From the NCBI GenBank assembly GCA_017629925.1, contig JAGBWH010000099.1:1-15831 (forward strand): a stretch of 15,831 nucleotides of DNA. Direction: 5' to 3'. Position numbers and translations under genes: made by a program. This document shows, one piece after another, positions 1 through 7,090 of this stretch. Every line of letters starts with the position of its first letter. The stretch's first letter is position 1. The stretch comes from Clostridia bacterium (lineage in GTDB: Bacteria > Bacillota > Clostridia > Oscillospirales > CAG-272). The notes below the pieces were generated by a model. That model was not told the DNA's origin and made no database searches. It worked only from the letters and a program-made list of their open reading frames with translations.

Positions 1-308
1 CGGACGTGCAGAAGCTGATGCGAATCATCGATAATATTTTCTCCAACCTCACGAAGTACGCCGATCCGGAAAATGCGATCGTTATCCGCGCAGAACAGGA
101 TAATGAATATATATATTTACATTTCAACAACAAAAAACGCCATGACACCGCAAACGTAGAGAGCAACCACATTGGGCTCAAAACCTGCGTTCGCATCGCC
201 GAAGCCATTCATTCCCGCTTTGAAACCAAAGCGGAGGAGGACGAATTTACCGTTACTCTGACGCTTCCGTGCAAAAAGCCTCTGCTCATTGGCGGAAAGG
301 AAAATTAA
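1..308 (+). CDS. Sensor histidine kinase, C-terminal part (ATPase domain), truncated by window start
   Basis: About 101 residues are visible; the reading frame is open to the left edge, so the N-terminal sensor, membrane and phospho-acceptor parts lie outside the window. The fragment looks like the ATP-binding (HATPase_c) domain of a two-component kinase. RIIDNIFSNLTKYA, near the visible start, matches the N-box pattern. IGLKTCVRIAEAI matches a G2-box variant, followed by the terminal strand FTVTLTLP. The usual DxGxG G1 box is absent and HFNNKKR sits in its place. My recollection is that a Firmicutes subgroup with an ES/SN-x-IGLKTC motif shows the same pattern, so the kinase need not be dead. 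The stop codon (306-308) is one base before the ATG of the GNAT gene, suggesting co-transcription. A response regulator, if present, would be upstream. The ligand is unknown. Confidence 0.8.
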   Translation, partial: DVQKLMRIIDNIFSNLTKYADPENAIVIRAEQDNEYIYLHFNNKKRHDTANVESNHIGLKTCVRIAEAIHSRFETKAEEDEFTVTLTLPCKKPLLIGGKEN

Positions 309-309
309 C

Positions 310-1188
310 ATGCAATTTTACGAGCTTCCGCGCGAGCGGGAAGCAATGCTGCGCATAGCAAAGGACGAGGGGATCGAAGAGCTCGTGGAGGAGCTTTTAA
401 GCCTTTCCCTTCCCGATGAGCGTTATGCGCTCTCAAACGGCTGTCTTACCACGATGTACCTTGCCGACGGCGACGTTCTTTTTGCCCTGCCCCAGCCCTA
501 CACCGAGGACGGCTCGGTGGAGGATGCGCTTACCGAGCTTGAGGAGCTTGTCCGTCACGCCGACCTTCCCCTCAGGTACGTTGGCGTTGTGCCGTCGGAG
601 TTTCCCTTTTTGCTCTCGCGCTACCGCCACACCAACGTCGATTTGATCGACAAAACGGACGGCACCTACCGCGTCTGCGTTTTGACCGAGCCGATGCTCT
701 TTTCTGAAATTCCCGAAATTTCGGGCGAGCGCTTAACGCTTTCGTTAATCGACGCCTCGGACGGCGAGGTGCTGGAGCATTTGGACAAGGACGCGGAAAC
801 AGCCCGCTATTTCCGCGTGGAGCGCAGCGGCGAGGTCGAGGGTACTGCCCTCGAGAGAGCACTTTCGGAATACGAGTCGGGAATCTCCATTCCCCTCGCC
901 ATTCGGCAAAACGGAGAAACGCTCGGCGACCTTACTCTCTACGCCTTTGACGGCAAGGGGGGTGCCGAGGTTGCTCTGCGCATCCTGCCCGAAAAAAGAC
1001 GGCAGGGCTTCGCTAAGGAAGCGCTGGAATGCGCCTTCTGCTTTGCCGAGGGAATTCTATCGCTCTCCCACCTTGACGGTGTCGTAAAGGTGGAAAACGC
1101 CCCCTCTCTCGCCCTGTGCTCCAAGCTGATGACCGAAATCCAAAACGACGGGGAGCGTGTCACCTTCCGCCGTGTTTTCAACGCATAA
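310..1188 (+). CDS. GNAT-family N-acetyltransferase with an extra N-terminal domain
   Basis: Predicted 292-residue soluble protein. Residues about 139-292 resemble a GNAT domain: GERLTLSLIDASD opens it, RILPEKRRQGFAKEAL (224-239) matches the acetyl-CoA-binding motif A (R/Q-x-x-G-x-A), and VENAPSLALCSKLM (261-274) matches the motif B asparagine/serine region. Residues 1-130 are not part of a standard GNAT domain. Their pattern (one loop with GCLTTMYLADGDVLFALPQ, then a helix and ADLPLRYVGVVPSEF) recalls the N-terminal half of DUF2156-like or tandem GNAT proteins; this is a guess. ATG 310 is preferred because GGAAAGG (294-300) sits nine bases upstream; an in-frame TTG at 289 would overlap the kinase. 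The substrate is unknown. Coding DNA is markedly GC-rich (39 of 60 bases at 481-540 by hand count) compared with the opp genes. Confidence 0.8.
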   Translation: MQFYELPREREAMLRIAKDEGIEELVEELLSLSLPDERYALSNGCLTTMYLADGDVLFALPQPYTEDGSVEDALTELEELVRHADLPLRYVGVVPSEFPFLLSRYRHTNVDLIDKTDGTYRVCVLTEPMLFSEIPEISGERLTLSLIDASDGEVLEHLDKDAETARYFRVERSGEVEGTALERALSEYESGISIPLAIRQNGETLGDLTLYAFDGKGGAEVALRILPEKRRQGFAKEALECAFCFAEGILSLSHLDGVVKVENAPSLALCSKLMTEIQNDGERVTFRRVFNA

Positions 1189-1330
1189 CCCGCGCGGATG
1201 GCAAATCCGTAACAAAAAGCCTCGCAGAATACGGGTGCTGTTCTTAGCGGAGAATATAAAAACCCTTAAGTGCGAGCATCGCATTTGACCGGTCAAATGC
1301 ATGATGGGCTAAGCCCAAACCCTTATAACG
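1189..1330. other. Palindrome-rich non-coding block, possible mobile-element or oriT-like remnant
   Basis: No credible gene lies here. The block contains an imperfect hairpin (1221-1229 with 1241-1252), a small hairpin GCGA/TCGC (1272-1282), a perfect 20-bp palindrome GCATTTGACCGGTCAAATGC (1281-1300), and a TGGGC/GCCCA hairpin (1305-1317). A 9-base direct repeat, AAACCCTTA, occurs at 1260-1268 and 1317-1325 and brackets the palindrome. CTTAAGTGCG (1265-1274) resembles, from memory, the nick region of some relaxase origins of transfer (TAAGTGCGCCCT type), but the match stops after TAAGTGCG. Repeats plus inverted repeats suggest a protein-binding or mobile-element end, but no relaxase or integrase is present in the window. 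Confidence 0.35.
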
Positions 1331-1336
1331 ACAGAA

Positions 1337-1380
1337 AGAGATAACAAATCGGTTCGTAGCCGAAATGTTATCTCTTTTTT
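1337..1380 (+). terminator. Rho-independent terminator-like hairpin
   Basis: A perfect 10-bp stem AGAGATAACA (1337-1346) / TGTTATCTCT (1366-1375) encloses a second small stem TCGG/CCGA (1349-1352 with 1360-1363) and runs directly into a T-tract (1375-1380). It lies about 150 bases after the GNAT stop codon and would end the kinase-GNAT transcript. The A-run on the left arm means it could also work weakly for transcripts arriving from the opposite strand. Confidence 0.6.
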
Positions 1381-1387
1381 CTGCTTG

Positions 1388-1564
1388 GCGATATGTTTGC
1401 TATGCAAACGCGATATACTCGCTTTGCTCGTGCGATATATTGTCGCTTCGCTCCAATGCGATATGATATAAATCCCCTCACGCCCAAGAGGGCATATCGC
1501 AAGGCGTAGCCTTATATCGCTCCCGCAAGGGAATATCGCAAATCCCGCAAGGGATTTATATCGC
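1388..1564. repeat. Inverted array of GCGATAT motifs alternating with small hairpins
   Basis: Four direct GCGATAT copies start at 1388, 1410, 1432 and 1458. They are followed by four reverse-complement ATATCGC copies starting at 1494, 1514, 1533 and 1558. Spacings are 22, 22 and 26 bases on the left and 20, 19 and 25 on the right. The spacers differ in sequence, but most are self-complementary: GTTTGC-TAT-GCAAAC (1395-1409), AAGGC-GTA-GCCTT (1501-1513), TCCC-GCAA-GGGA (1521-1532), AAATCCC-GCAA-GGGATTT (1540-1557). Those at 1417-1431 and 1439-1457 are imperfect. The centre (1465-1493) has CCCTC/GAGGG. The whole can fold as one long branched cruciform. A further stem, TGCGTGTT/AACACGCA (1565-1572 with 1586-1593), follows. 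The array sits between two convergent operons, a position typical of repetitive extragenic or terminator-like elements. Confidence 0.8.
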
Positions 1565-1610
1565 TGCGTGTTCTCCGTTAAGGATAACACGCATACGGGT
1601 TGGGTATTTT

Positions 1611-1638
1611 TTTGGGGCGATTCGAAAATCGCCCCAAA
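1611..1638. other. Strong 12-bp hairpin just after the DUF3899-like gene
   Basis: TTTGGGGCGATT (1611-1622) pairs perfectly with AATCGCCCCAAA (1627-1638) around a CGAA loop. It lies six bases beyond the minus-strand stop at 1645. Read in the operon direction the stem is followed by A-residues, not U-residues, so it is not a textbook intrinsic terminator. It may block 3' exonucleases and define the transcript end of the opp operon. Confidence 0.55.
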
Positions 1639-1644
1639 GTTGCC

Positions 1645-2082
1645 TTATAGCATAGCATACACGCCCATCAAGATAAAACCGACGGTCAAGCCAATCAAAC
1701 CGCAGATGACGAGAGGATTGATTTTCTTTGAGCGTTTTTCATCTTTTTTGGCTCTATAATCATAAAATGAAGGTAGAAGTCGATGGCCGTCTTTGTCATA
1801 CTCGCGCAAGGTCAGACGAGCGCCAATCGTTTTGAAAGAATAGGCAATCCCATCAAACTGTCCAAATCCTGCGATCCACATGAGCCCGCCAACGCCACCA
1901 ACAATGGCAGAGGCGACCACAAAGCCGTCGGATAAAATCCGCATGACTTCTTTGGGTGAACTTTGCCCCCATAAATCCTTATAGAAGGCAAAGATCACAA
2001 CAAGTGCCAGCATGAATACTGCACAGGAAATGTATGATTTAAGGGAATGCGGTTTTTTTTCGGGCGGGGTTTGAGTTGTCAT
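1645..2082 (-). CDS. DUF3899-like small integral membrane protein
   Basis: A 145-residue protein with three predicted membrane segments at about 16-34, 52-72 and 122-143. A positively charged cytoplasmic loop (RAKKDEKRSKK, 110-120) precedes the last segment, and the N-terminus is short, proline- and lysine-containing. The stretch ILSDGFVVASAIVGG followed by GFGQFDGIAYSFKTI (49-86) resembles the DUF3899 family pattern (LSDxF, then a glycine-rich helix, then FD-x-x-x-YSFK). I recognise this from memory and have not tested it. Function is unknown. ATG 2082 is 11 bases after the oppF stop codon, with only a weak GAGCGGG-type ribosome site, so it is probably translated from the opp transcript as its last gene. 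It could be an accessory factor of the transporter or a passenger. Confidence 0.65.
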   Translation of the reverse strand: MTTQTPPEKKPHSLKSYISCAVFMLALVVIFAFYKDLWGQSSPKEVMRILSDGFVVASAIVGGVGGLMWIAGFGQFDGIAYSFKTIGARLTLREYDKDGHRLLPSFYDYRAKKDEKRSKKINPLVICGLIGLTVGFILMGVYAML

Positions 2083-2093
2083 ATGTCCCGCTC

Positions 2094-3311
2094 TTATTTG
2101 AGCACATCAAGGTAACGTTGATATTCTGCTTCGTTGCAGTATACAAAGTGACCAGGTTTTACTTCGCGCATAGTGGGTTGATCAGTAGAATAATCATGCT
2201 CAACCAAGGGATTATACACAATTCTCTTTCTCTCTTTTTCATAAGCCGGATCGGGCAGAGGAATAGCGGAAAGCAGAGAGCGTGTATAAGGATGGAGAGG
2301 ATTGAGGAACAGCTCGTCGGAAGGCGCAAGTTCCACCATCTTACCAAAATACATAACGCCAATTCTGTCTGAGAAGTATTTTACAACAGACAAGTCGTGG
2401 GCAATGAAGATAATGGTCAGACCGAGTTGATCGCGCAGTTCGTTGAGCAGGTTGATTACCTGTGCTTGAATGGAAACGTCAAGAGCAGATACAGGCTCGT
2501 CGGCGATAATCAGTTCGGGTTTCATGATGATGGCACGTGCCACACCAATTCTTTGACGTTGACCGCCAGAGAATTCATGAGGATATCTGCTGGCGTGCTC
2601 ACGCACAAGACCAACCATTTCGAGCACTTCGTATACTTTTTCGTTGATTTTCTCTTTATCTCTTTCGCCTTGGATAATCAGACCTTCTGCAATGATTTCG
2701 CGAACGGTCATACGAGGGTCAAGAGATGCGATGGGATCTTGGAAAATCATTTGAATTTGCGTGACAAGTTTCGTCTTTTTCGCCACGCGAAGGGCATTTT
2801 TGTAATCACGTTTGAGCGCAGGGAGTTCGTCCTCAGATGCACTTTCAAAGAGAGGTTGATACTTCTCTTTGAGTTGCGCAATCAGTTTGGCAGAATACTC
2901 TTTATCGCAACATTCTTGGTCATGTTTTGCCGCTTTAATTTTGGCTTTTTGCTCAGCGATAGTATCCTGCATTTCGCGACGGCAGGCAGCCAAAGCCGCT
3001 TGGTCCACAGGGTTTTGCGCTTTGAGTTCTTCCACCTTTGCTTTATAGGTGGCTTTTGCCTGTGCGATGGCTTGTTTATATGCGAGAAGGCCTGCACCAA
3101 TGCGAATGCCTTTATAGTAAATATCGCCGCCGGTGATATCATACAATTTGATGATAGAACGACCGGTTGTTGTTTTACCACAACCAGATTCACCAACCAG
3201 CCCAAATACTTCGCCTTTCATGACGTCAAAGCTGACGTCGTTGACCGCTTTCAGGCTACCAAAGTGTTGGCTTAAATGCTCAACGTGAAGCAATACTTCA
3301 TTACTCGCCAT
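2094..3311 (-). CDS. oppF: Oligopeptide ABC transporter ATP-binding protein OppF, with internal coiled-coil-like insertion
   Basis: A 405-residue ABC ATPase that would power peptide import as the partner of OppD on the inner face of the membrane. Motifs in order: Walker A GESGCGKT (40-47), Q-loop IFQDP (189-193), signature FSGGQRQR (247-254), Walker [13 protein letters not shown] (267-278), H-loop H305, and the HPYT motif of the OppD/F C-terminal extension (340-343). The family is usually about 310-330 aa. The excess is a charged, Ala/Lys/Glu-rich helical segment at about 71-180, between the strand IYYKGIRI and the Q-loop. The C-terminus ([25 protein letters not shown]) resembles the Ami/Opp type of Gram-positives. 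The start overlaps the oppD end by 11 bases. GAGGAGGAG (3318-3326, read in reverse), inside oppD, is an excellent ribosome site for ATG 3311. Confidence 0.92.
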   Translation of the reverse strand: MASNEVLLHVEHLSQHFGSLKAVNDVSFDVMKGEVFGLVGESGCGKTTTGRSIIKLYDITGGDIYYKGIRIGAGLLAYKQAIAQAKATYKAKVEELKAQNPVDQAALAACRREMQDTIAEQKAKIKAAKHDQECCDKEYSAKLIAQLKEKYQPLFESASEDELPALKRDYKNALRVAKKTKLVTQIQMIFQDPIASLDPRMTVREIIAEGLIIQGERDKEKINEKVYEVLEMVGLVREHASRYPHEFSGGQRQRIGVARAIIMKPELIIADEPVSALDVSIQAQVINLLNELRDQLGLTIIFIAHDLSVVKYFSDRIGVMYFGKMVELAPSDELFLNPLHPYTRSLLSAIPLPDPAYEKERKRIVYNPLVEHDYSTDQPTMREVKPGHFVYCNEAEYQRYLDVLK

Positions 3312-5484
3312 CGGGTGCTCCTCCTCTCTTCGCTTTCATTCTTGCGATTCTATCGGTGATGACTTTCGGGGGTTCCACCTTGGGTGCATCGGGATGGAGC
3401 AACCAGGTAGCGGCATAGTGAGTGTCGCTGATTTGGAACATGGGGGGCTGCATTTCGAAATCAATTTCCATAGCATATTTATTTCTCGCAGCAAAAGCAT
3501 CGCCTTTGGGAGGATAAATCATGTTGGGAGGTGTGCCGGGGATGGCATCGAGTTTTTCATCGGTGTCCAGGTCAGGCATAGAGGAGAGCAATGCCCATGT
3601 GTAAGGATGTGCAGAGCGATAGAAAATATCCTCGGAAGTACCATATTCAACAATCTTACCTGCATACATAACAGCAATTCTGTCTGCCATGTTTGCCACA
3701 ACGCCAAGGTCGTGGGTAATAAAGATAATGGAAAGATTTCTTTCTTCTTTGAGCTTGTTGATCAGTTCCAAAATTTGAGATTGGATCGTCACGTCAAGCG
3801 CGGTGGTAGGCTCGTCGCAAATGAGAATGTCAGGGTTTGCGGCAAGAGCAATCGCAATAACGATTCTTTGACGCATACCGCCAGAGAACTCATAAGGATA
3901 TTGGTTGTATCTCTTTCTGGGTTCGGGGATACCCACTTCTTCCATGAGTTTGATGGCTCTTTCTTTTGCCATTCTCTTGGTCACTTTTGCAACAACGCCA
4001 GAAGCATTCGCTTTGAGGTAGTCAATGACGGCAACGGTTTCTGCATCAAAATCTCTGCTGTCTCTTTGCGCCAAAGATTCTTCATAGTGCGCCACCAGAC
4101 GCTCAATTTGACGGCGAATATTGTATTTCACCAGTTCAAGGTCTGTGGTAGCAGGGGGCGTTACCTTCCAATCGGGCTCTTTGCCTGCAGCCGTCAAACG
4201 ATCATATTTCGCTTGTTGTTTTGCATGGGCTTTCAAAGCCTTTTTGTTTTTGACAATTGCGGCGAAATATTTATCAATTTCACTCTTCAAACCAGAAGCG
4301 AAGGTGTATGACAAACTATCTTTGACAATTTCAAGTCTGTCAATGGTTTCTTCCACTTCTTTCGCCATGGATTTAAATGCCTCATAACTTGCACGTTTGT
4401 CGAGCGTTTCTTGCTCAAACAAAGGCAGGTATTGGCTCAGGAATTCAATCGCTTGCTTCTTTTCCTCATAAGATCTTTCAGCGGAGAAAATGAGTCCTCG
4501 TTTGGCATCGGCAATAAAGTCGAGCATGAAATGATCATCGAGGTAACGTCTGAGGAATACGTTGAGTTCTTCCACGGACATCTCGGGCAACGGCTCTTGT
4601 GCGAACGTGAGATAGTAACCCATTGCAAAGAAGTTAGGCATGGTGAATGCCACAGCTTCTTCGAGAATAACTTTCATGCCGCCGAGCAGGGTGTGAAGGG
4701 CGGAGTAATCATCGCCATTCTTTTGACCTTCGTCAGCCAAAAGCTTGATTTGGTCAGCTGCAGCGCAAAGTTCTTCTGCTTTTTGATGCACCACATAACG
4801 ATGCACAGCTGCTTTGGATGCACGTGCAATGCTTTTGAGCACAAAGCGGAAGTCTTTTTCGATGGCTTTCTTCTCAATTTTGAACATGATATCGAGAATA
4901 TCCACCAACGCTTCGGATGCGGCTTCGTGTGCAAGGTTGTATGCGCCTTCGAGTTCAAGGTGCTTGTATTCAAAAGAGTTAAAGTCTTTGCACTTTTGGG
5001 TAATAACGGCAGCCAAGGCTTCGTCGCCGTTGGCAATGGCAGAAATCATGCTTTGATTGAGCAGTTTCAGGTAGGAATTGAACGCTGTGCGACTTTCCTT
5101 TTGACGCGTTTTTCCTTTGAGCACCATCGCCTCTGTCAGCTGACGCCCAATTTTGATAATGGGGTTCAGGCTGGACATAGGATCTTGGAAGATCATCGCG
5201 ATTTTGTCACCGCGAAGTCTATGGAATTCTTCTTCGGGAATTTTGAGCAAGTCTTTGCCGTCGTAGATGATTTCGCCACCTTCTACGATCGCGTTACCTG
5301 CCAAAATACCCATAATGGCACGAGAAGTTACCGATTTACCAGAGCCTGATTCACCTACGATGGCAAGTGTTTCGCCTCTGTGCAAATCAAAGTCAATACC
5401 TCTTACTGCCTGCACTTTACCATTAGAAGTGCGGAAGGAAATTGTTAGATTTTTTACTGTTAATTTAGTATCCATATTAGTCAT
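3301..5484 (-). CDS. oppD: Oligopeptide ABC transporter ATP-binding protein OppD, with very large internal insertion
   Basis: A 727-residue ABC ATPase, about twice the usual 330-360 aa. Motifs, all in one uninterrupted frame: Walker A GESGSGKS (44-51), Q-loop IFQDPMSSLNP (98-108), signature FSGGMRQR (533-540), Walker B ILICDEPTTALD (553-564), H-loop H591, HPYT (626-629). In normal OppD the segment KGKTRQKE (123-130) would lead almost directly to RAIKLMEEVGIP (509-520). Here about 375 residues (roughly 131-507) intervene, largely helical in composition with many Ala, Lys, Glu and aromatic residues, and with no motif I recognise. The insertion falls in the helical subdomain that faces the permeases. 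The C-terminal GDAFAARNKYAMEID and SDTHYAATWLLHPDAPKVE match the streptococcal AmiE-like type that lacks the cysteine cluster. ATG 5484 overlaps the oppC end by eight bases; ATG 5475 is an alternative start. Confidence 0.92.
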   Translation of the reverse strand: MTNMDTKLTVKNLTISFRTSNGKVQAVRGIDFDLHRGETLAIVGESGSGKSVTSRAIMGILAGNAIVEGGEIIYDGKDLLKIPEEEFHRLRGDKIAMIFQDPMSSLNPIIKIGRQLTEAMVLKGKTRQKESRTAFNSYLKLLNQSMISAIANGDEALAAVITQKCKDFNSFEYKHLELEGAYNLAHEAASEALVDILDIMFKIEKKAIEKDFRFVLKSIARASKAAVHRYVVHQKAEELCAAADQIKLLADEGQKNGDDYSALHTLLGGMKVILEEAVAFTMPNFFAMGYYLTFAQEPLPEMSVEELNVFLRRYLDDHFMLDFIADAKRGLIFSAERSYEEKKQAIEFLSQYLPLFEQETLDKRASYEAFKSMAKEVEETIDRLEIVKDSLSYTFASGLKSEIDKYFAAIVKNKKALKAHAKQQAKYDRLTAAGKEPDWKVTPPATTDLELVKYNIRRQIERLVAHYEESLAQRDSRDFDAETVAVIDYLKANASGVVAKVTKRMAKERAIKLMEEVGIPEPRKRYNQYPYEFSGGMRQRIVIAIALAANPDILICDEPTTALDVTIQSQILELINKLKEERNLSIIFITHDLGVVANMADRIAVMYAGKIVEYGTSEDIFYRSAHPYTWALLSSMPDLDTDEKLDAIPGTPPNMIYPPKGDAFAARNKYAMEIDFEMQPPMFQISDTHYAATWLLHPDAPKVEPPKVITDRIARMKAKRGGAPDGE

Positions 5485-7066
5485 CCACTCCTCTCGTTGA
5501 AGGGTTAAATGCGTCTCTCAGACCATTACCAAACAAGTTAAAGGAAATGAGCAACAAAGACACGAACATTGCAGGGAAGAACATAGCGTGAGGAGAGGTG
5601 GTCATAGATGTTTGACCTTGGCTCATCAAAACGCCGATACTGGTGCCTGCAAAGGATTGCAAGTTTACAATGCCCAGATAGGTGAGGGTGGTTTCGGAAC
5701 TAATTACACCGGGAATAACGAGCACGCAGCTGGTCACGATGGTACCCAGAGAGTTGGGGAAGATGTGTTTGAACATCAGTCTCCAGTCGGAAGCACCGAG
5801 CGTCTTTGCAGCCATGATATATTCTTGGCTCTTGAAACGATAGAATTGTTTTCTGGTGAGTGCCGCCATGCCAATCCACCCCGTGAGCACGAAGGCGAAT
5901 AGGAAGGAGGGTATGACACCCACTTTTTGCGCCAAGTGCAACTGGAACAAGGAAACGGTGATCATAGAAGGCACACCCGAAAGAATATCGGAAATTCTAT
6001 CCATGGTCAAGTCAACGTAACCGCCGTAGAAACCTTGAATAGCACCGTAGATAGCGCCAATGGTCAGGTTAATGGCAGAAACGCAAATAGCGAAAATCAA
6101 AGAGAAACGAGCACCAATACCAATTGCACAGAAAATATCTTGGCCCATGTTATTGGTACCAAAGATATATTGAGGTGCATGGCCGTTCTTGTATTGATAG
6201 TAGCTGTAGTAATCGATACGGCATTGAAGCGCACTACCCTTTTGGGCGCTGTAAATGAATGTGCCGTCGTCACCTTCCACTCTGATACCGGTATATTCTT
6301 TGCCGGGAATGGTGGTGGATTTGGGATTTAGATGGTAAGCATGAATGAAATTACCATCGGCATCAAGTGCAGGGGTGCCTTTATCGTCGGTCACTTTATA
6401 CCAAAGGTTAGGATTGAGATTGTCTTTGTAGAATCGAGTCAAGGTGTCTTTCTTGTCTTTGCTGAGGTTGTCAGCGGCAAGGTTTTCAGGGGCAACATAA
6501 GGATAAATGACTCGAATGCCCGTTTCTTGCTCGAAGCGAATAATGTCGTCATATTCTGCTTCAGAGAAAACCATATACATAATACCTTTTTCAAAGTATT
6601 TGTTCACACGAATTTTATGATAGGTCTTAGTGACAATTTGACCTCTCTTCATTTCTTGCTCCTCGAAGGTGTCAAGGATTTTAATGAGAGGATCTCTGCC
6701 TGTTTCCTGTGCGATACCTTCAAGGTATTTCAGTTGGTTTTCACTATAACTTTGATAGATTACGCCACCGTCAAGAATGCCAATACCTAAATCGGAGAAA
6801 CCTTCGGTGTAGGGAGCATAGTTGACATACATTTTGTCTTTATCTTTAATGGTATAAGGGGAAATGATGGGGGAGACGATAGAAAAGAGCACCAAAAAAC
6901 CAATAATGCAAGCCGCAACCACAGAGGATTTATTCTTTTTGAAGCGCAAAAACGCATCAGCAAAATAGCCTCTGGATTTGGTTTTGAACTTTTCATCGTG
7001 CATCTTATCCCCGCGTTGCACAAAAGAAAACTTTTCTTTTGGAATATTCATATATTTATTTTCCAT
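5477..7066 (-). CDS. oppC: Oligopeptide ABC transporter permease OppC, with large extracytoplasmic insertion
   Basis: A 529-residue membrane permease; typical OppC is about 300 aa. It would form the peptide channel with OppB. The N-terminal cytoplasmic tail (1-45) leads into the first membrane helix (about 48-70, ending SPIISPYTIKD). In the family this is soon followed by the FGTDxxGRD motif. Here IFGTNNMGQDIF appears at 301-312 after about 220 extra residues (77-296). These are rich in Tyr, Asp and Lys, and are predicted to lie outside the cell because they follow helix 1. The remaining helices and the EAA-type coupling motif EYIMAAKTLGASDWRLMFKHIFPN-like region (415-438) look normal. The start at 7066 has AAAGGA eight bases upstream (rc of 7074-7081). 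Its stop overlaps the oppD start, so translation is coupled. Confidence 0.92.
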   Translation of the reverse strand: MENKYMNIPKEKFSFVQRGDKMHDEKFKTKSRGYFADAFLRFKKNKSSVVAACIIGFLVLFSIVSPIISPYTIKDKDKMYVNYAPYTEGFSDLGIGILDGGVIYQSYSENQLKYLEGIAQETGRDPLIKILDTFEEQEMKRGQIVTKTYHKIRVNKYFEKGIMYMVFSEAEYDDIIRFEQETGIRVIYPYVAPENLAADNLSKDKKDTLTRFYKDNLNPNLWYKVTDDKGTPALDADGNFIHAYHLNPKSTTIPGKEYTGIRVEGDDGTFIYSAQKGSALQCRIDYYSYYQYKNGHAPQYIFGTNNMGQDIFCAIGIGARFSLIFAICVSAINLTIGAIYGAIQGFYGGYVDLTMDRISDILSGVPSMITVSLFQLHLAQKVGVIPSFLFAFVLTGWIGMAALTRKQFYRFKSQEYIMAAKTLGASDWRLMFKHIFPNSLGTIVTSCVLVIPGVISSETTLTYLGIVNLQSFAGTSIGVLMSQGQTSMTTSPHAMFFPAMFVSLLLISFNLFGNGLRDAFNPSTRGVDD

Positions 7067-7090
7067 TTTGTGTGTCCTTTCCGGGTTCGA

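Noticed and set aside
1195..1209. Small hairpin CGGAT/ATCCG after the GNAT gene as its terminator
   Set aside because: The stem has only five pairs and no T-tract follows. The hairpin at 1337-1380 is a much better terminator.
1388..1564. CRISPR array
   Set aside because: The repeats are only seven bases, half are inverted, spacers are hairpins of unequal length, and no cas genes are present.
1309..1590. A 93-codon minus-strand frame across the hairpin array
   Set aside because: It is made of translated repeat and hairpin sequence, has no ribosome site and resembles no protein.
3376..3503. Loss of the C-terminal cysteine cluster of OppD as a novelty
   Set aside because: The sequence GDAFAARNKYAMEID with THYAATWLL matches the Gram-positive Ami-type C-terminus, which, as I recall, normally lacks those cysteines.
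2397..5349. Several plus-strand open frames of 290-312 codons opposite oppF and oppD
   Set aside because: They lie entirely antisense to ATPase genes with intact motifs. They are rich in Phe, Cys and His in the way reverse translations usually are, and none has a credible start.
3301..5484. OppD as a fusion artefact or two frameshifted genes
   Set aside because: Walker A, Q-loop, signature, Walker B and H-loop are in one frame with no internal stop, and the insert keeps a coding-like composition. A true insertion is the simpler reading.
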